A stretch of 64,000 nucleotides of DNA from contig WTXI01000009.1 in assembly GCA_022376515.1 (NCBI GenBank), forward strand, positions 186,001 to 250,000, in the 5' to 3' direction. The DNA comes from Lactifluus volemus. Taxonomy: Eukaryota > Basidiomycota > Agaricomycetes > Russulales > Russulaceae. Of the stretch, positions 10,207 through 21,239 are shown in pieces. The notes beneath the pieces are model-generated. The model had not been told where the DNA came from and did no database searches. It was given only the letters and a program-made list of their open reading frames with translations. Numbering within the stretch: position 1 is the first letter of the stretch; every line of letters starts with the position of its first letter. A program made the position numbers and the translations under genes.

Positions 10207-11953
10207 GTTAGAGTTGGTCTGTGGGCAAGCCCTTCCCCCGCCAAAATGAGGCGGAGCCAAAACTGCTCACCCTGATTTTTTGATGTAGGCTAAGCGAGTC
10301 GAGCAATGTCGCAAGTTCAACGTCAAGCTACAGTAGCTGGAGATCAGCATCGGGCATAGATTTGGCGAAGAGGATATGGACATGAGTAACATACCTCGGA
10401 CATGGTGCGAGAGTGGATGGGAGAAGGCATTGTCATGACCATGGTCTCCATTATGCTGTAGCTTGGTAATGTAATAATTGGAGAGATGGGCTTGCACAAT
10501 GCCATACGTCGACTTTCTTTTATCGTCCGCTCCATGTGAAAAGTAATCGAGTCATATCACGCAAACAGGACATGCGCTAGCCGCGCTGCGAGCCTTGCGG
10601 TAGCCACACCCCGTGCAATGGTCGGATCAGGCGTGCTCGGCTCATGAGCTATGCACTTCACTAAAACTGGGTCTAATCACAGCCGAAGGGCTCAAACGTT
10701 CAAGGGTATGACGGCTTGCCTTAACGATGACCATATCACGACCAACGAGTACAGCACAGGAGAGGGCATCAGGCAGATGATTATCGAAATCGTACGATAC
10801 ATCATCATACCGTTCCGGATAATAAGCGACCAAGTCCGGACCAACTAACGCACCACACGTGGCCATTCCTGACGACCATGCTGCACGAGCATACGTCCTA
10901 GAGTTTGTTCAACAAGTACACCAAGGCAATCGCGTTCCATATCATATCAGGATCGCTGTCATCGACGAATGCTCTGGCGCATGGCACCATCGTGCTGAAG
11001 GTGAATAATGATTAATGATTAATTGATCTGTTACGATTCGCGCCCCATGCAGACTCGTGCAGATCCGGCAAATGGTACATAATTGCAGCCAGAGGCTGCG
11101 ACGACCAGTGACACAGTTGTCTTGGACATGTCGGGATCCCCATAGCCAGTGATAATGTCAGCCCTGGACATTGGGTTTCTTATCATCATACAAGGTGGTC
11201 GCCGAGCATGATGAAAAACTCAGTACTCAGTCTACTGAGCCTTCACCAGTAATGTCACGTGAAGTAACTGTGCAATGGTCTATACACGTCGACCTCTCAT
11301 CCCCTCACTCCCACTGTCCCCCTACAAGCAAGGTTGGAGCCAACAACGTTGGCATTTCTGGTTTTCCATGAGCAAAGACATCTTTTCAGATGATACAAAG
11401 GCCTCGTCACATCACGTGACAGTTATCAGCGCAAGCCTTCGCAAGCGACACACAGATTTTGCTTATATCTCTTTCCTGCGCGTAAATCCTTGTACAAATA
11501 CTACATAAAAGCAAGTGAGGTTGGAGTCATGGGACGTAATTGAAGGCAATGATCGCTTAGACCAGATTAGATGTACGTTGCTGTCTTGCGGAGGTTCAAT
11601 TTCTCGGAAAGACAATTAGAACTGGGCTTGTGCCTTAACTCACAATTGCGGAGGTTCAATTGTCTTGGAAAACAATTAGAACTGGGACCTGTGTGCCTTG
11701 ACTCACAATTGCGTCTCCATTTCTGGGCTTAGACAATACTTTTGTGCTCGGCAAACCCTTCTCCTGGCCCGAGGCTGCCGTCAGTCGGAGGATAGCCACT
11801 ATAAGAGATCATGTCAAAGGGTACTCGTGCCCATCACAGGCCCTTTTCTCTCCTCCCTACCTCTCGCTTGACGGGCTAGCCTGTGCACTTCATCCGTTCC
11901 CTCAGTCTTCTCAGGATCCCATTGAGGACTTTTTAAAGACAGAATCTCCAAGG
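10207..11953. other. Long gap with no convincing gene
   Basis: No conserved coding frame is recognised in about 1.7 kb upstream of the OPT transporter, apart from the possible leading exon near 10400-10535. The OPT reading frame itself is open upstream to 11744 but without an ATG. The stretch contains the 60-bp tandem duplication listed at 11586-11709 and an AT-rich run near 11000. Confidence 0.4.
11586..11709. repeat. Tandem direct repeat, two copies of about 60 bp
   Basis: TTGCGGAGGTTCAATT... at 11586 is repeated at 11646 with few changes (TTCTCGGAAAGACAATTAGAAC versus TGTCTTGGAAAACAATTAGA and so on), and a third copy starts at 11709 but stops after five bases. It lies about 250 bases upstream of the OPT start, so it could be a promoter duplication. 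Confidence 0.8.
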
Positions 11954-14672
11954 ATGGAAGAAGTTCAAGTTCTTGAGATTCATCATCGCATTCATTATCC
12001 CGATGTCCCAGAAGATGTTGAGGACGACCATTTCAATGACCCTAATTGGGACTACCGAGCCAACTCATCTCTATCGCCAGATGATTCGCCGACCTACTGC
12101 TCCACCGACATGGGCACTACTACAGGGGTTGATACATACCCCGATCGCCCACCGATACGCAAGCGGGGCTCAAAAGCCGACGACTCGCACGAAGGAATAC
12201 AATTCCAGTGGGTCTTCCTTCTTCGCTGTCCTTATTGCAACTTTTCATCCATTGTGCTTTATCAGAGAATCACCGTACCAAGAAGTCCGGGCAGCTGTCC
12301 CGACCACCGATGACCCGAACATGCTCGTAAATACATTTCGAGTGTGAGTATGTTTCCTTAGAAAACAGTCGCTTCGTTTATGCACTCTTTGCAGATGGAT
12401 TCTTGGTGTAGCTTTCGCTGCCATCATTCCAACGTTCAATACTGTCATCTTGTTACGATGTTTGTGTTTCATGTGACCGTTCTGACTTCTTGTATTGATT
12501 CCCTTTCCAGACCCTTTTGTCCTGATCAGTGCCCTCCTCGTCCAAATCATCATCCTTCCCTGTGGCAAGTTTTTGCAGTGGGCTCTCCCCAAATATCGGG
12601 TTTCCGCGTTCGGATTCTCGTTCTCATTGAATCCTGGACCATTTACCGTCAAGGAACATTGTCTCATCTCCATCATTGTCAACATCGCTATTGGTGGCAC
12701 ATCGATTACGGACATTGCTTCTGCTTCTCGTATCATCTATAACCACAGATGGTCTGTTGGTAGTCAAGTTCTCCTAGGAACAACCACTCAGTTCATTGGA
12801 TTCGGCTTGGCTGGTTGTCTTCGCCAATTCCTTGTTTGGCCTGCAAACATGATTTGGCAGGGCATCCTTGTTCGCTGCCAGTTACTGAACACCATGCATA
12901 GCAACTACGATGAGGGCGACACTCCGCACGTGTCAAGGGAGCGCTTCCTTTATATCGCAATTGCGTGTAGTTTCGTGTACTTTTGGTTCCCGGGTATCTG
13001 TGGACTGGACTCAGCGTGTTCAATTGGGTGTGCTGGATTGCTCCCAACAACGTCATCGTGAACAGTCTGTTCGGCTCACTTAGCGGCCTCGGAATGGGTG
13101 TTTTGACTTTCGACTGGGCCCAGGTGACCACATTTGGTAATCCCTTGGTTGTCCCGGTACGTTCCGTTCACTCATCGAGCACAGCACAGGAAATTCACTA
13201 CCTGATGGCTTAGTGGTGGGCGCAGATCAACTTGTTAGGCGGTTTCCTGTTCGTAGTCTGGATCATCTGTCCCATTTTGTGGGGTATGTATATTTCCCGT
13301 CTCATCTTTCTAAACCCGTTATTTATAAACCAATATAGCCAAGAATGTGTTTTACTCGCAATATATGCCCGTGTCTGTGATTCAGGCGTTCGATAACACT
13401 GGTGCCCCGTACGATCTCACTGCTATTGTCACCAACGGCACCTTCGACCTGGCCAAGTATGAAAAATATTCTCCAATGTACTTGCCAATCACCTACGCTG
13501 TCAGCTACGGCACCATATTTGCGACATTTCCTGCGCTTTTAGTTCACACGTTCCTTTGGTACCGCAAGGAAATTTATCACCGGGTTGGCAGGACCTTGAA
13601 GGACGAAAAGGACATCCATTCTCTCTTGATGCGCAAGTATCCTGAGGTCCCTCACTGGTGGTATATCGTTATTGGCGTTATTAGCTTTGGCCTTGGCATC
13701 ATTTCCATCGAAGTTTTGCATATTGGGCTCCCAATTTGGATGTTCATCTTTTCGATCATCCTTGGCACGATTTTCATCATCCCTGTGGGCATAATCCAAG
13801 CTATCACCAACGAAGCGGTCTTCACGGAGGTCTTGTCGGAGATGATTGCAGGCTATATACACCCTGGCCATCCAGTCGCCATATTGATATTCCGAACGAT
13901 TTCAGGGTCTGTGGTCACTGGATCCCTCTTTTTCACCAGCGACCTGAAATTTGGACACTATATGAAAATCCCCCCGCGTCTCGTATTTATCGGCCAAATT
14001 GTTGGTTCAGTGGTCGCCCTCTTCAGTACAATCATTGCGCGGGAGTGGGCGCTAGACAATATTCCTGACATCTGCAAGCCCCATCAAAAGTCCTTCTTCA
14101 CCTGCCCGAACCTTGACACATACCTCAACTCGTCGATATTGTGGGGTGGGATTGGCCCGAAGCGATTCTTCTCCCCAGGAGCAATGTGAGCGTCTCATCC
14201 GCTCTTGGTGATGACAGACTGACGGAACCTCTTCAGCTATTACCCTCTTACCTGGTGCTTCCTGATCGGGGCATTCCTACCCGTTCCTTTTTATTACCTT
14301 TCCGTCCGTAACCGCAGATCGTACTGGCGCTACGTCCACGTCCCCTTGGCGCTGACTGCTGCCAACAACGTCCCGCCCTTCAATGGCATCAACATTATAT
14401 CGTTGATACTCGTCGGCTTTCTTTTCCAGCACTACATCCGGCGCTACCACGCAGGATGGTGGGTGCGGTACGACTACCTACTTGCCTCGGGACTTGATGC
14501 GGGCGTCATCATTGCTCTCATTGTCATCTTCTTCTCCGTGCAATTTCCAAAAGGCGGCATTACCGTCAAATGGTGGGGCAATACTGTATGGCAGAACACG
14601 GCCGATTCCAAGGGGACTCCCCTTAAGACACTCCCTACGGGTCAAATTTTTGGTCCGAGTACATGGCCATGA
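11954..14672 (+). CDS. Oligopeptide transporter, OPT family (frame break at about 12990)
   Basis: Multi-exon membrane protein of roughly 780 residues. An acidic cytosolic N-terminus leads to ESPYQEVRAAVPTTDDPNML and VNTFRVWILGVAFA, then RYPFVLISALL. Next comes NPGPFTVKEH, the diagnostic OPT motif, then many helices (YLWTGLSVFNWVCWIAPNN; HWWYIVIGVISFGLGIISIE; WCFLIGAFLPVPFYYL) and KWWGNTVWQNTAD near the end. OPT proteins import small peptides, glutathione or metal-ligand complexes with protons across the plasma membrane. Introns of normal size separate the exons and restore frame, except that within the contiguous motif FWFPG|YLWTGLS one base is missing (CCCGGG at 12989-12994). The copy is therefore either a recent pseudogene or carries a sequencing indel. 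The first in-frame ATG is used as start. Confidence 0.85.
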
Positions 14673-15048
14673 CTTAATCTTCCTACTGACAACTGATGCT
14701 ACGCGTAACCTTTTATTGGCACGTCTGATTATATCTTTTCAAGTTCGATTGTTTATTGGTAGATTACTTGTCATCTTTCTTTCGTTGTTTCATTATTGTA
14801 TTTTTCAGATAAGTTGGCACAGCGCCCAAAATAGAAAATAAATTTTGAAAAACTAAAAATTCGGAATGTGTATATCTCGTCGAAATGTCAACGTATGAAG
14901 GTCGGAGGGGTATCAAAATGATCGGAAAATATGATAGAATAGTTCTATTATGGTCCGAGGGAGGAGAAATTAGATCTAAGAAAATCCAAATTTCGGAGGA
15001 GGAGATCATATCACAACCTCCTCTATGGGCTCTACCCCTTCTAATTTG
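14673..15048. other. AT-rich 3' flank of OPT gene
   Basis: AT-rich sequence after the OPT stop with no gene recognised. Polyadenylation-like TTGTTTATTG and AAATAAATTTTG occur near 14750-14850. Confidence 0.4.
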
Positions 15049-15290
15049 ACAATGACAGCTCAAATAAGTCATAATGATATCTCTTAACCATAACCGAAGG
15101 TACCGATAGGGCCATGTGAAGTTGGGGCTGTTGGGCGATCAATTTTGAGGTCACGTGTTCAGCGCTTAGATTACCCAAGATAGTAGACATTGAAGTTCGG
15201 CATCAATTTGATTGCCCAACTTCATGTGGCCCTATCGGTACCTTCAGTTATGGTTAAGGGATATCACTATGACTTTTAGCTTGTCATTGT
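15049..15290. mobile_element. Foldback element / MITE-like inverted repeat
   Basis: A 242-bp element begins ACAATGACA and ends TGTCATTGT. The two arms of roughly 95 bases are near-perfect inverted copies: the left arm holds TTAACCATAACCGAAGGTAC then CGATAGGGCC, and the right arm holds its reverse complement with a few substitutions. The centre of about 50 bases is unpaired. It encodes nothing. This layout fits a non-autonomous foldback/MITE-type DNA transposon. No clear target-site duplication is visible at the ends, so the family is unknown. Confidence 0.8.
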
Positions 15291-16489
15291 AAGCCGGATG
15301 GATATTCCAACGCATCTCCCCCCCATTGCTACTACCCATTGTATCTCTCATTCAGGGACTGGTGTACCTGACAAACTACCCTGCTACTTATTACAAGTTC
15401 CACTGGCATGCATGCATGAATGAAGACCTCAGTCTCAGACTTACGATGAACGAGTTTAATATACCGGGACGTCTAAGCGACTCATCTAGTGACCGACTGC
15501 GAGTCAAGAGTGGTGCTAGTCATAGCCCATGGAGATACAAGTCACACACAATCAAGTGACAGAAACAAATGACGTTCTTTTCTTTGGAAAGCACTTTATT
15601 CTCAGTCTTAGCCAATGAGGACTAATACAGGGCCCAAGTATTAAGTAGCAGGATATTTGCATCAGCCCTGATTAGCGTGCTGAGCCGGACCAACTGAAGT
15701 GGAGAAGGAGAGGTACCGACTCAGTTACGGTATGTTTGAGCCCGATTTGTAGTTAATTTCGAAATTAAGTCGTGCATATCTGTCGAGCTCCACAAGTAGA
15801 TTTTAATAAGATTCAAGCAAAATCGACTTTTCTAGTGAGGTAAAGGAACGAGACGGCTACTGTAGTACTAATAGCACTACTGTTTTGTAACAACTCGGAG
15901 AGCATTCAGGTTGCGTGATCGCCACACCAAGCACCCACCCAGCACATCCTCTCGCCTTAGACCACAACGCCTCGTTACAACCATCAACTCGAAAGCTCTC
16001 CAACTCGCTTCTCACCACAATCGGTATCGAGCACTGTTAATCTTGGAGTACAGTAACCTCTTTTTACTTGTACTATATAGTATTTCTCCTTATCTATACG
16101 AACCCCCACTCCTGTCAAGTCTACCTCGTCACTTGGGATAAAACTTCAATTGCGGCACGATCTACACTATTACCGCAGTGTAACCGTGATACCATATACC
16201 ACGCCAGACTCGGAATCGCACATGACTCTGCATAGCTCAGCGTTGACCTTTCAGTGACCTCTAGCCATTGCAGGAACTTGAAACTGGTATTTGTGAGGTA
16301 AATTCAATGGGGTGAACGGAATAGATCAAGAAGAGCACGAAATGCATTTGTAGCTGCGGCACTCAGGCTGCGCTAGACAGTACAGAACACAGCAAAAAAG
16401 CATCAGGAAGTGTAGTGAGCGCGCACAGGCTCACTGGTAGTCCGTAAAAGCGAAGACTGAAATGATATTATCGGGCGGTCCAGCCGTTG
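15291..16489. other. Gene-poor stretch
   Basis: No recognisable coding sequence. The only open frames are short and unlike the codon pattern of neighbouring genes. A TACTGTAGTAC palindrome-like site occurs near 15860. Confidence 0.4.
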
Positions 16490-17830
16490 CGTGGCGTCGC
16501 GCTGCGGTTGTTGCCTCAAACAGGAACGAGAATCACCCGAACGACTCCACTGTCACACTTGATTTATGCTCGCACATAACCTTGCAAGCAAGGTAATATC
16601 GTCTTGAATATAGCCCAAATCGATGTGAAATAGCTATTTTCGTGGAAGTTAACTTACCAGGAATAGACCTAGCTGTGAGGTTCTCATTAGTGCTCGGCAC
16701 TCAGTGAAAGACGAAATGTTTGTAAGTTTTCCCCTCGTCAGTTAACGCTAATCGTGTGGGTCTAAATATACACGGAAGCAAATGGGGGAATGACAGGTAT
16801 TGTGTACTTCTATGACCGCACTTGAATAAATTGAATATGGCGCATTGGAAAGGGGGACTCTCTGGAGGGAGACCAAGAAAAAGGAAAGATGAGAACTCGA
16901 AGTGAGCATTCAACCAATTGTCGATATCAATAGAGAGTAAATATCCACGCCCACAGGAAGTCAAAAGTGATAGTATGTCTGGCAAGCATGCCGAAAGATT
17001 TTGGTTTTCTAGAACTAAATCAGTGCGACCGCGGACCATACATGGAGGATGACGAGGACGAGGGTCTGGATGTCTGGCCAGTTGAACCGTCCATGGAGTG
17101 TCACAGTTACGCCAGGTTAACTGAATCCAAGGTGTCCTATAGGATATGCTTTGTCAACCAATTGCATACTGGCTAAGACGCCAGTTCCTACTCACAGGTT
17201 CCCTCTTGCACCCAGCGCCAGTACAAGTGAAACCCTGGCGCTTACCAGGTAGGTTAACTGAATCCGAGGTGTTCTATAGTATGTGTTTTGTCAACTAATT
17301 GCATACTGGCTAAGACGCCAGTTCCTACTCACAGGTTCCCTCTTGCACCCAGCGCCAGTACAAGTGAAACCCTGGCGTTCATTTAGAACAGGAGTGGGCG
17401 CGGCATAGGCAGCACCTGCCAAAACTCAGTAAGTGCATCAACCAGATCATAGAGAAAGAACGCACTCGAAAAAAGAGAGACGGACGCAATAAAGAATACG
17501 GCGAAGGCAGAAATGCGCATGTTAACAGGTGTGATGGGTGAAGGCGAGGGAGTGAGTGATTGTCTAAGACTTGTATACGATGGCAACGGGGCTCACTGGT
17601 GTAAGATGGAGTGATGCTAGGGTAATTATAGGATGAGAGAACTCAGTAGGACGAAACCAGACAAACATAGGTCCTTGTGAAGTAAAGATCAGGGTGATAG
17701 AAATTCAATTCGAGGGACGAGGACCATGGAAATTGACAGATACAGTACATGCAGTGATCGTTTGAGGCATTAGCTTTGAGCCACCTTTGAGCGTCCCTTT
17801 CTTGTGGATATTCACACTGTCAGATTCAAA
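16490..17830 (-). repeat. Inverted segmental duplication, left arm (approximate limits)
   Basis: This arm is the reverse complement, with scattered differences, of about 21240-22795. Matching landmarks include the peptide gene itself, the 3' flank (CTGTGACACTCCATGGACGG), the block GAACCTCACAGCTAGGTCTA and CTTGCTTGCAAGGTTATGTG at the far end. The other arm carries about 300 bases of extra sequence near 22400-22720. Identity is highest over the peptide gene and falls in the flanks, which suggests either selection or gene conversion on the gene. Confidence 0.85.
17107..17520 (-). CDS. Secreted Kex2-type repeat peptide precursor, copy A
   Basis: Four exons: 17520-17466, 17415-17333, 17273-17196 and 17136-17107, with introns of 50, 59 and 59 bases. 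It encodes 81 residues. Residues 1-23 form a clear signal peptide (MRISAFAVFFIASVSLF..AYA). A short pro-segment APTPVLNER follows, then the repeat: core QGFTCTGAGC at 33-42, KR, EPNTSDSVNLPG, KR, the same core at 59-68, KR, and EPDTLDSVNLA to the end. The dibasic KR sites and the ER before the first core are Kex2-type. The cut would free the decapeptide twice, with two cysteines able to pair and a glutamine that may cyclise to pyroglutamate. Compared with copy B only residues 47 (N versus D) and 81 (A versus V) differ. The product's role is unknown. Confidence 0.75.
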
Positions 17831-19170
17831 TTGAGAACAACTTACGTTAAGTGAATGATATGGCCGTCGCATGAACCCGGTAGTTCAATTCAGCAGAAAA
17901 ACCGGCATTCTCCTGTACTGTAAAGGATGTTCCGAGTAGCCCTAAGGCCTAAGCGAGTAACAGAAACCTTTGGTCAGAGATGCTGAACTGTAGGGACACT
18001 AGGGGTACAGGAATGCCAGTGCAGGGATCCTGAGGGTCCTCGACATCGCCCAGGAAAGGAAATCCGATAAGTAGAGACTAATTGGACTTAACTTAATGAT
18101 GCCAGACGCTGTCTGCCTGACTGGCATTCAGTAGGAACGAGGGCTATACCATATTGCATTGGTCCAATATTAATATTAGCGTCACACGCTGACCCTTTTT
18201 ACGGGACGAAGATTCTCCTGGACCTGGCAATTCACAGTCGACGTCAAACAGTGTACAGAGAAGCCCCTGCCAGCTGGCAGGGCTATCATGTACACAGGGA
18301 GGCCATCTACAATCCCTCAACATGACACAACATGCAGCATGACCGAGGCAGGTGTAGGACCCATGGGATGATTCGGGCCCTAGGCCTGAGACTACACCCT
18401 TATTTGTTATCTTGTTTGTTATTCCTTTTTTTTTTCTAATTTGCCGTACTGGCCCTTAGACCGTGACGTGCATGTATCGTTGTCCAAGTTCGCTGCGAAC
18501 CTATTTAGTGTTCCCTTGTTAGCGTAGCACTGTCAGAAGCACTATCCTTCGAATGGAAACTGGTTTGTAGCAAGACGAAATAAAGGATGGTCTAAATTCA
18601 GTTAGTACACGTGACTAGGCACTTAAGTTTTCTTGGTCGAATTGTCACGTGACAGGGTGTGTGATCTAATTATCTAAGCATCACGTTTGAGCCCGATTAC
18701 ATTTGTTTGGCATATAAACACACATCCTGGGAGCAAAAATGACATTTTGTCACGCATGCCGAATTTGCCAGGTCGGAGTTTGGCACATTGAGAGCCCGAT
18801 CACAGTTGACGATTACTTGGTCGATTACAAATCGGCCCACGACTACGTAGCACCTGGGTCTGTGGTCAACTCGATGCAAACTCTGCACCTGCCCAATTTT
18901 TATCTACAGCTGCTTCTAGTAAGCTTGAGACTCGCAAGGATACTCACCAACTTTGGGCTCTCGCTTGTCGCGATTCGTCTGTGCATGAAGCGTACGAGAT
19001 CATCGTTGGCCATCGGCGACAGTTGGTGTACGGAATCACATCGTTGAGTACATTCGTCATTAACGTCCATGTACATATGACAAGAGCAGCTATTGTACGG
19101 CATGTAGATTAATGTACACTTCAACAATTTGCGCGGTCGAAAGTGACTCTCAATCGATTCTTCCTCTATC
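17831..19170. other. Spacer of the inverted duplication, no convincing gene
   Basis: Repeat-rich noncoding sequence. A short frame at 18739-18900 (VGVWHIESPITVDDYLVDY) looks protein-like but has no start, splice partners or family I know. A TTTTTTTTTTTCT tract lies near 18430. Confidence 0.4.
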
Positions 19171-20324
19171 TCATGCTGCAGATGATGATGGTGTGCTCGC
19201 GCCTGCTCGTCTCCAGGTATCATCCTTTATCCTTTCTTTATCTTTGTCCTTCTTGTCGTGGATGGACGCTTCCTCCGCATATAAATTATGTTGCTCGATA
19301 TACTCGACGACGGGAGCCGGGAGGAGGTAGCGCACGGAAAGTCCACGACGAAGGAACAAGCGGACCTTGGTCGATGACACATCATTCTGAATAAGCTGCG
19401 GCACGAGGAAGATGTTGTGACGCCAGCGTGCGAGCGCCTCCGTCGCATGGTCCATGTCCGAGCCCGCGCGCTCTATAATGAATGTGCCGTACTTGCCCAG
19501 GATGTGGTCCAGCTAGAGGTGTGTGTGAGGTAGGGCTCAGCTGGAAGCACAGACAATGACCCACGTCATTCTCACTCCATACACCTGGCTCCGACATTGT
19601 GCTGATGAGGTCGGAACCAGCCAGAAGGACAATGCGCATGTGTCGTCTTTCACCGGATGGTAGCTGCGCACCACCTAAGACTGAATTAATTTCGTGGTCG
19701 AAATGGTCAAGCACAACTGCGGTGCGCTGATAAGACTGGAAGGCCTCCCAAGGATCCACCATGAGCCATCCTGAAGTCTGCTCAGTCGCAAGGGTGCACA
19801 TATTAACCCTAGGAGGTCATGGTCAGTTAACCTGGATGACATTGCTACGGGGTGATAGACGGGGATAGCGCGGTCCGATGATACACCGGATCCGAAGATG
19901 TCGACCTGTCATAAGAGATACTGGTGTTGCAACAGCAAAATGTGACTAATGGAGGCAACCTTTGGTCGAGGGCGACGGTAACGATGCGGAAACATTAGAC
20001 AAGATGGTAGAACACGAGGACTCACCGATGATGAGCGCTAAGTAGACCCGGTTTCTTGTATTGGTCTGAGACGGGGCTCATATACCCACCCATAACCTCG
20101 AAATCCGTATTTTGGCGAACATAATCGACGGCCATTTCGAACATTCGTAGATGAAGGTAGGTGACTGGACTAAATGATCCGCACGCGACCAGTATGATGG
20201 GATACTTCTCCGGATAGCGCTGTAGACGATTGAGGCGGTGAAGTGGAAAGGAATAATTGAGAGGTGCAGTGAAGGAAGGACTGTGACTGGTGGTACCATT
20301 TCCCTCCTGTGAGAGAGTGGACAT
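19171..20324 (-). CDS. Nicotinamide/nicotinate mononucleotide adenylyltransferase (NMNAT)
   Basis: Start ATG 20324. The first exon reads YPIILVACGSFSPVTYLHLR then MFEMAVDYV, the nucleotidyltransferase signature GSF(N/S)P(I/V)T..H. It continues EVMGGYMSPVSDQYKKPGLL SAHHR. An intron of about 210 bases (GTGAGT..CCTAG) joins R-VNMCTLA, then SGWLMVDPWEAFQ, then VLLAGSDLISTM and WSEND. A short intron (GTGGGT..CTCTAG) leads to LDHILGKYGTFIIERAGSDM. The C-terminal ATP-binding motif reads NDVSSTKVRLFLRRGLSVRY, and the enzyme ends LLPAPVVEYIEQHNLY plus a charged tail. It makes NAD+ from NMN or NaMN and ATP. The gene appears intact and lies in the spacer between the two duplicated peptide loci. The Asn of the usual GSFNP is Ser here. 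Confidence 0.88.
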
Positions 20325-21239
20325 GACGATGGAGTAGTGAATGAGTTACAGTGTGGCTAAGGGTCGCTACTCGGATAGGGGAGGAGTCATCGTTTCCCAC
20401 GTTCCGATACATGCTACGGCTTACACCTCATCACCACTTGAGGCCGTGGCGGTAGTGTTGCTTGAAGAGAGAGACAATGCCGAAAGCGAAAGTTATCGTA
20501 AACTTGCCAGTGATGGCTTGAGTGGTGGTGTCATTTGCAACTTAATACAGTACAGTACAGACTCACTGCAGAGTGCCAGTGTGTAAGGCACCCTAAGCTA
20601 CAATCAGCAATATCAAACGTAAGTCATCAAACGGGTTGGTGTTTGTTAATACTGTATGTACAAGTGCAAATTCTCATCCTGTGGGTCCTTAATAAATGTA
20701 TCATTTCGGTAGCACTGGGTGATTGCCGTGCCGTCGCAAGGCGTTGCTCACCGCTGTGATTGATTGCCTCAAAAGGAAGGCATTGTAACCGACTGTTACC
20801 GACTTCCCAGCCACTTCCACGCTATCGAATAAAGGGACTGCCTTTTTCGGCTTTACCTTGTACTTTAGCGTGGGCAGGGACAGGAGTGTGCATAGAGTCC
20901 AGAAGATGAGGTGGACGAGCAGAGTGCCTCAGTGCCTGCAGGCTCACACCAACGAGAACGAATGTGGCTCCAGCGGCTCCACGAGCTAGTTTGAGCTGAG
21001 GGGAGAACAACACTAGTTCAACTCCTTCGACCTCTCGAACATGGTCATAATACTCTGTTGTGCCATAAGTACGCAACAAGATACCCTCCCTAGCTCTCAT
21101 ACCTTTAATCCGGATATAGCAACCCTTGTCTTGGTGGCTACAAATTACAGACTTTCAGCCGTGATTCACAACGCTCTTTCGACTTTCCTTTTTCGACCTT
21201 ACGACCGTATATCAAGAGGAAGAAACAGATACCCAAATG
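20325..21239. other. Right part of the duplication spacer
   Basis: No supported gene. A 92-codon minus-strand frame at 20822-21100 contains GVELVLFSPQLKLARGAAG but has no known relatives. TACAGTACAGTACAG near 20548 is part of a recurrent motif in this island. Confidence 0.4.

Noticed and set aside
20822..21100. Minus-strand 92-codon ORF near the right duplication arm
   Set aside because: No known family, no splice context and no matching counterpart in the left arm.
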